A stretch of DNA of 7,552 nt, taken from Polaromonas sp. GTDB taxonomy: Bacteria > Pseudomonadota > Gammaproteobacteria > Burkholderiales > Burkholderiaceae_C. The stretch's first letter is position 1, and every line of letters starts with the position of its first letter. The notes below the pieces were generated by a model. That model worked only from the letters and a program-made list of their open reading frames with translations, was not told the DNA's origin and made no database searches. Made by a program: the position numbers and the translations under genes. The stretch lies in NCBI GenBank assembly GCA_026786065.1, contig JAJAYS010000081.1, positions 1-7,552 on the forward strand, given 5' to 3'. Below are positions 5,849-7,552 of the stretch, one piece after another.

Positions 5849-7451
5849 ACGGCGCTGATAGAAATGAACCATTCGACTGGTCGCCCTCGATGAAACTCGT
5901 GACATACAGTTTTTCCACCGTACCTTCAGATCCGGCAACACTGGTAGTTACCTTGATTCCATACTCCAACCAAGTAGCAACATTTTGCGGATACTCCACC
6001 TGAATTGTGGCGCGACCGTTGGCACCAGTTGTATTTGCCCCAACGAATGACAAAATCACGTCGGCCTTGCGTGGAGAGATGTTGCCATTAAAATCAACGT
6101 CTTCGCCACTGTCCAGCGATCCATTACGATTCAGATCTTCATTGATACACTGGACGCGCGGACCAGCATACAGTCCTTTTTCATATCGTTTCAGATCCAC
6201 ACTGGCCGATATCTGAGCGTTAGGGACTGCATTTCCAGCAGAGTCAGCAATTGCGATATCAAAATACCTTATATAGGTCAAACTGTTTGATCCTTTTTGT
6301 AAAAGATTGTTGTCGCCTAAGGTAATTGACAGCGGCTGGCTTGCTATGGTCATCTTTTGCGTTACAGGATTTGGGCACAGGCCCGAAGCAATATCCGCAT
6401 CGGAATTTCCATAACACATCCTTATTACTACACCGTCAGTACCGCTGGATCGTGTGCCGGGAATGTAATCGGCTACGGCAATCCCATTTACGTCACTGTA
6501 AACAGTGGCAGAAGCGGTCGATATCGACTCTGCGCGGTCCAACTGAGGCGACACAATCTCAAATCTGACCCGGACATTTTGTATCGGCTGATTTCCAGCG
6601 ATATTAAAGACAGCTTTCAATCCGGCCCGATTTGCAGTTGAACCAGGAGAATTTGGCTTTATCGTGTTTGGAGTAATCGCCAAACTAGCGGAAGTAATTA
6701 TTCCAATAGCAACCGGTATTCCCCCACCGCCCGCTGCAATCACCTGCAGGTCACGACTCGCACTTACACCAGCGGCAGATACGTCAACTGAATAAGTACC
6801 CGGATTAGTTGGTGCCGCCCCCAAAGTAGCCCTTGCAATTCCATTCGCATCGGTGGTCACAGTTTGAGTAAAACCGAGAGTTCCTGACAGCACAACCTGC
6901 GTATTTGCAATACCCATCTTCGACACGTCCGTTACTTTGACATCAAGCGTCACCGGATCCCCTGGTGCCGGAGTCGCGGGAACAGGGGTCAAAGATATTT
7001 CAGTCCCAGTTACGGGTATTGTCACAACAGTGCTTTTTCCATTCATCGTCAAAGTAACTTTGATATTCCGGTTTGACTTGTTGCCACCAATCGAAATACT
7101 TCCTGTCGCCTCGCCGTTTGCGGATGTCGTTGAGCTGACTGGCGTGTAAATTCCGGTATCGACCGCAACGGTTAATGATGCACCTGCCACCGGGTTGTTA
7201 TTGGCACTCAATGCCGTGACGGTTAACCCTACCTTGTCCGTGCCGTTATTCACAATTGAGTTTTTGTCGAGCTGGTACACAAAACTTGCGACAGCTAACA
7301 TACTGGCATCGGCAACAGGTCCGGTTGGTACGGGAGTACCCGCTCCAGATACCGGCGCATTAGGATTGCTACCCGCGCTCCCGCCCCCGCCCCCGCAAGC
7401 CAGCAAAGAAAGAGCGAGCGCACCAACCATCGAGATTCTATAAAAAGACAT
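5817..7451 (-). CDS. Putative surface lipoprotein with bacterial Ig-like domains and a calcium-loop motif
   Basis: This 544-residue protein has no function I can name. It begins with a lipoprotein signal peptide (FYRISMVGALALSLLAC): lipobox LLAC, lipidated Cys19, then five glycines and a Pro/Gly/Ser linker to about 46. Glycine after the Cys is compatible with outer-membrane sorting. The rest is beta-rich with Big_1/invasin-like units, roughly 55-148, 150-238, 255-372 and 374-510, marked by NPVAGASLTV, TTSANGEATGSI, TTDANGIARATL and TGANGRATI. C346 and C359 could form a disulfide. DLNRNGSLDSGE (439-450) fits an EF-hand/dockerin-type calcium loop, followed by DVDFNGN. GGGGAA at 7462-7457 supports the start. 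Spot counts of two 60-base lines give 38% and 50% GC, against 67% for one line in aroB, suggesting transfer or relaxed selection. It may be an adhesin or envelope-structure protein. That is a guess. Confidence 0.85.
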   Translation of the reverse strand: MSFYRISMVGALALSLLACGGGGGSAGSNPNAPVSGAGTPVPTGPVADASMLAVASFVYQLDKNSIVNNGTDKVGLTVTALSANNNPVAGASLTVAVDTGIYTPVSSTTSANGEATGSISIGGNKSNRNIKVTLTMNGKSTVVTIPVTGTEISLTPVPATPAPGDPVTLDVKVTDVSKMGIANTQVVLSGTLGFTQTVTTDANGIARATLGAAPTNPGTYSVDVSAAGVSASRDLQVIAAGGGGIPVAIGIITSASLAITPNTIKPNSPGSTANRAGLKAVFNIAGNQPIQNVRVRFEIVSPQLDRAESISTASATVYSDVNGIAVADYIPGTRSSGTDGVVIRMCYGNSDADIASGLCPNPVTQKMTIASQPLSITLGDNNLLQKGSNSLTYIRYFDIAIADSAGNAVPNAQISASVDLKRYEKGLYAGPRVQCINEDLNRNGSLDSGEDVDFNGNISPRKADVILSFVGANTTGANGRATIQVEYPQNVATWLEYGIKVTTSVAGSEGTVEKLYVTSFIEGDQSNGSFLSAPYGANGCTTAN

Positions 7452-7552
7452 TCACATTCCCCGTTTTATGCTTGAAAACAATTATTCCGCAATCAACGAG
7501 CAGTGCCGCGCTCAGCAATGATTTTTGGCGTTATAAATATCAGCATTTCCTG
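7452..7552 (-). promoter_or_regulatory. Leader of the lipoprotein gene, AT-rich, promoter not resolved
   Basis: The 101 bases upstream of the lipoprotein gene contain no coding frame I can support. On the minus strand there is a ribosome site (GGGGAA), a GTTTT-7 nt-AAAAC dyad at 7463-7479 just ahead of it, and AT-rich stretches such as ATATTTATAACG near 7535. TTGATT with CATAAA further down has a 19-base spacer, too wide to be convincing. A promoter is likely here or beyond the edge, but I cannot place it. Confidence 0.25.

Overview
The window looks like the chromosome of a betaproteobacterium of the order Burkholderiales, most likely family Comamonadaceae (Rhodoferax/Polaromonas-like). The evidence is the gene order aroK-aroB-dgt-gltB, the high GC of the housekeeping genes, the style of the proteins, and two kinds of intergenic repeat that I recall from that family. 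The species cannot be fixed from the sequence alone. All supported genes lie on the minus strand, so the reading order runs from high to low coordinates.

Layout in transcription order. (1) 7451-5817: a 544-residue lipoprotein with several bacterial Ig-like domains and a calcium-loop motif, clearly lower in GC than its neighbours. (2) 5848-5243: aroK, shikimate kinase, whose likely start overlaps the end of the lipoprotein gene. (3) 5035-3920: aroB, 3-dehydroquinate synthase. (4) A 113-bp gap holding a Comamonadaceae-type palindromic repeat. (5) 3806-2595: dgt, a dNTP triphosphohydrolase of the HD superfamily. (6) 2564-1608: a RAYT module, that is, a REP-associated Y1/HUH transposase gene bracketed by copies of an AATTGGGGTCAG motif. 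(7) 1550-1: the N-terminal third of gltB, the large subunit of glutamate synthase, running off the left edge, with a plausible sigma70 promoter squeezed between its start and the RAYT repeats.

aroK and aroB catalyse two steps of the shikimate pathway. dgt tunes dNTP pools. gltB assimilates ammonia through glutamine. The striking parts are not the genes but what has been written into them. A GC-rich palindromic repeat of the kind normally found between genes sits inside gltB, in frame, and encodes an extra linker of about 35 residues between the amidotransferase domain and the central domain. A separate, unrelated repeat family with its own transposase has landed a few bases upstream of the gltB -35 box. 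The Ig-like lipoprotein is the only gene of unknown job. I see no CRISPR array, tRNA, rRNA, phage or defence system.
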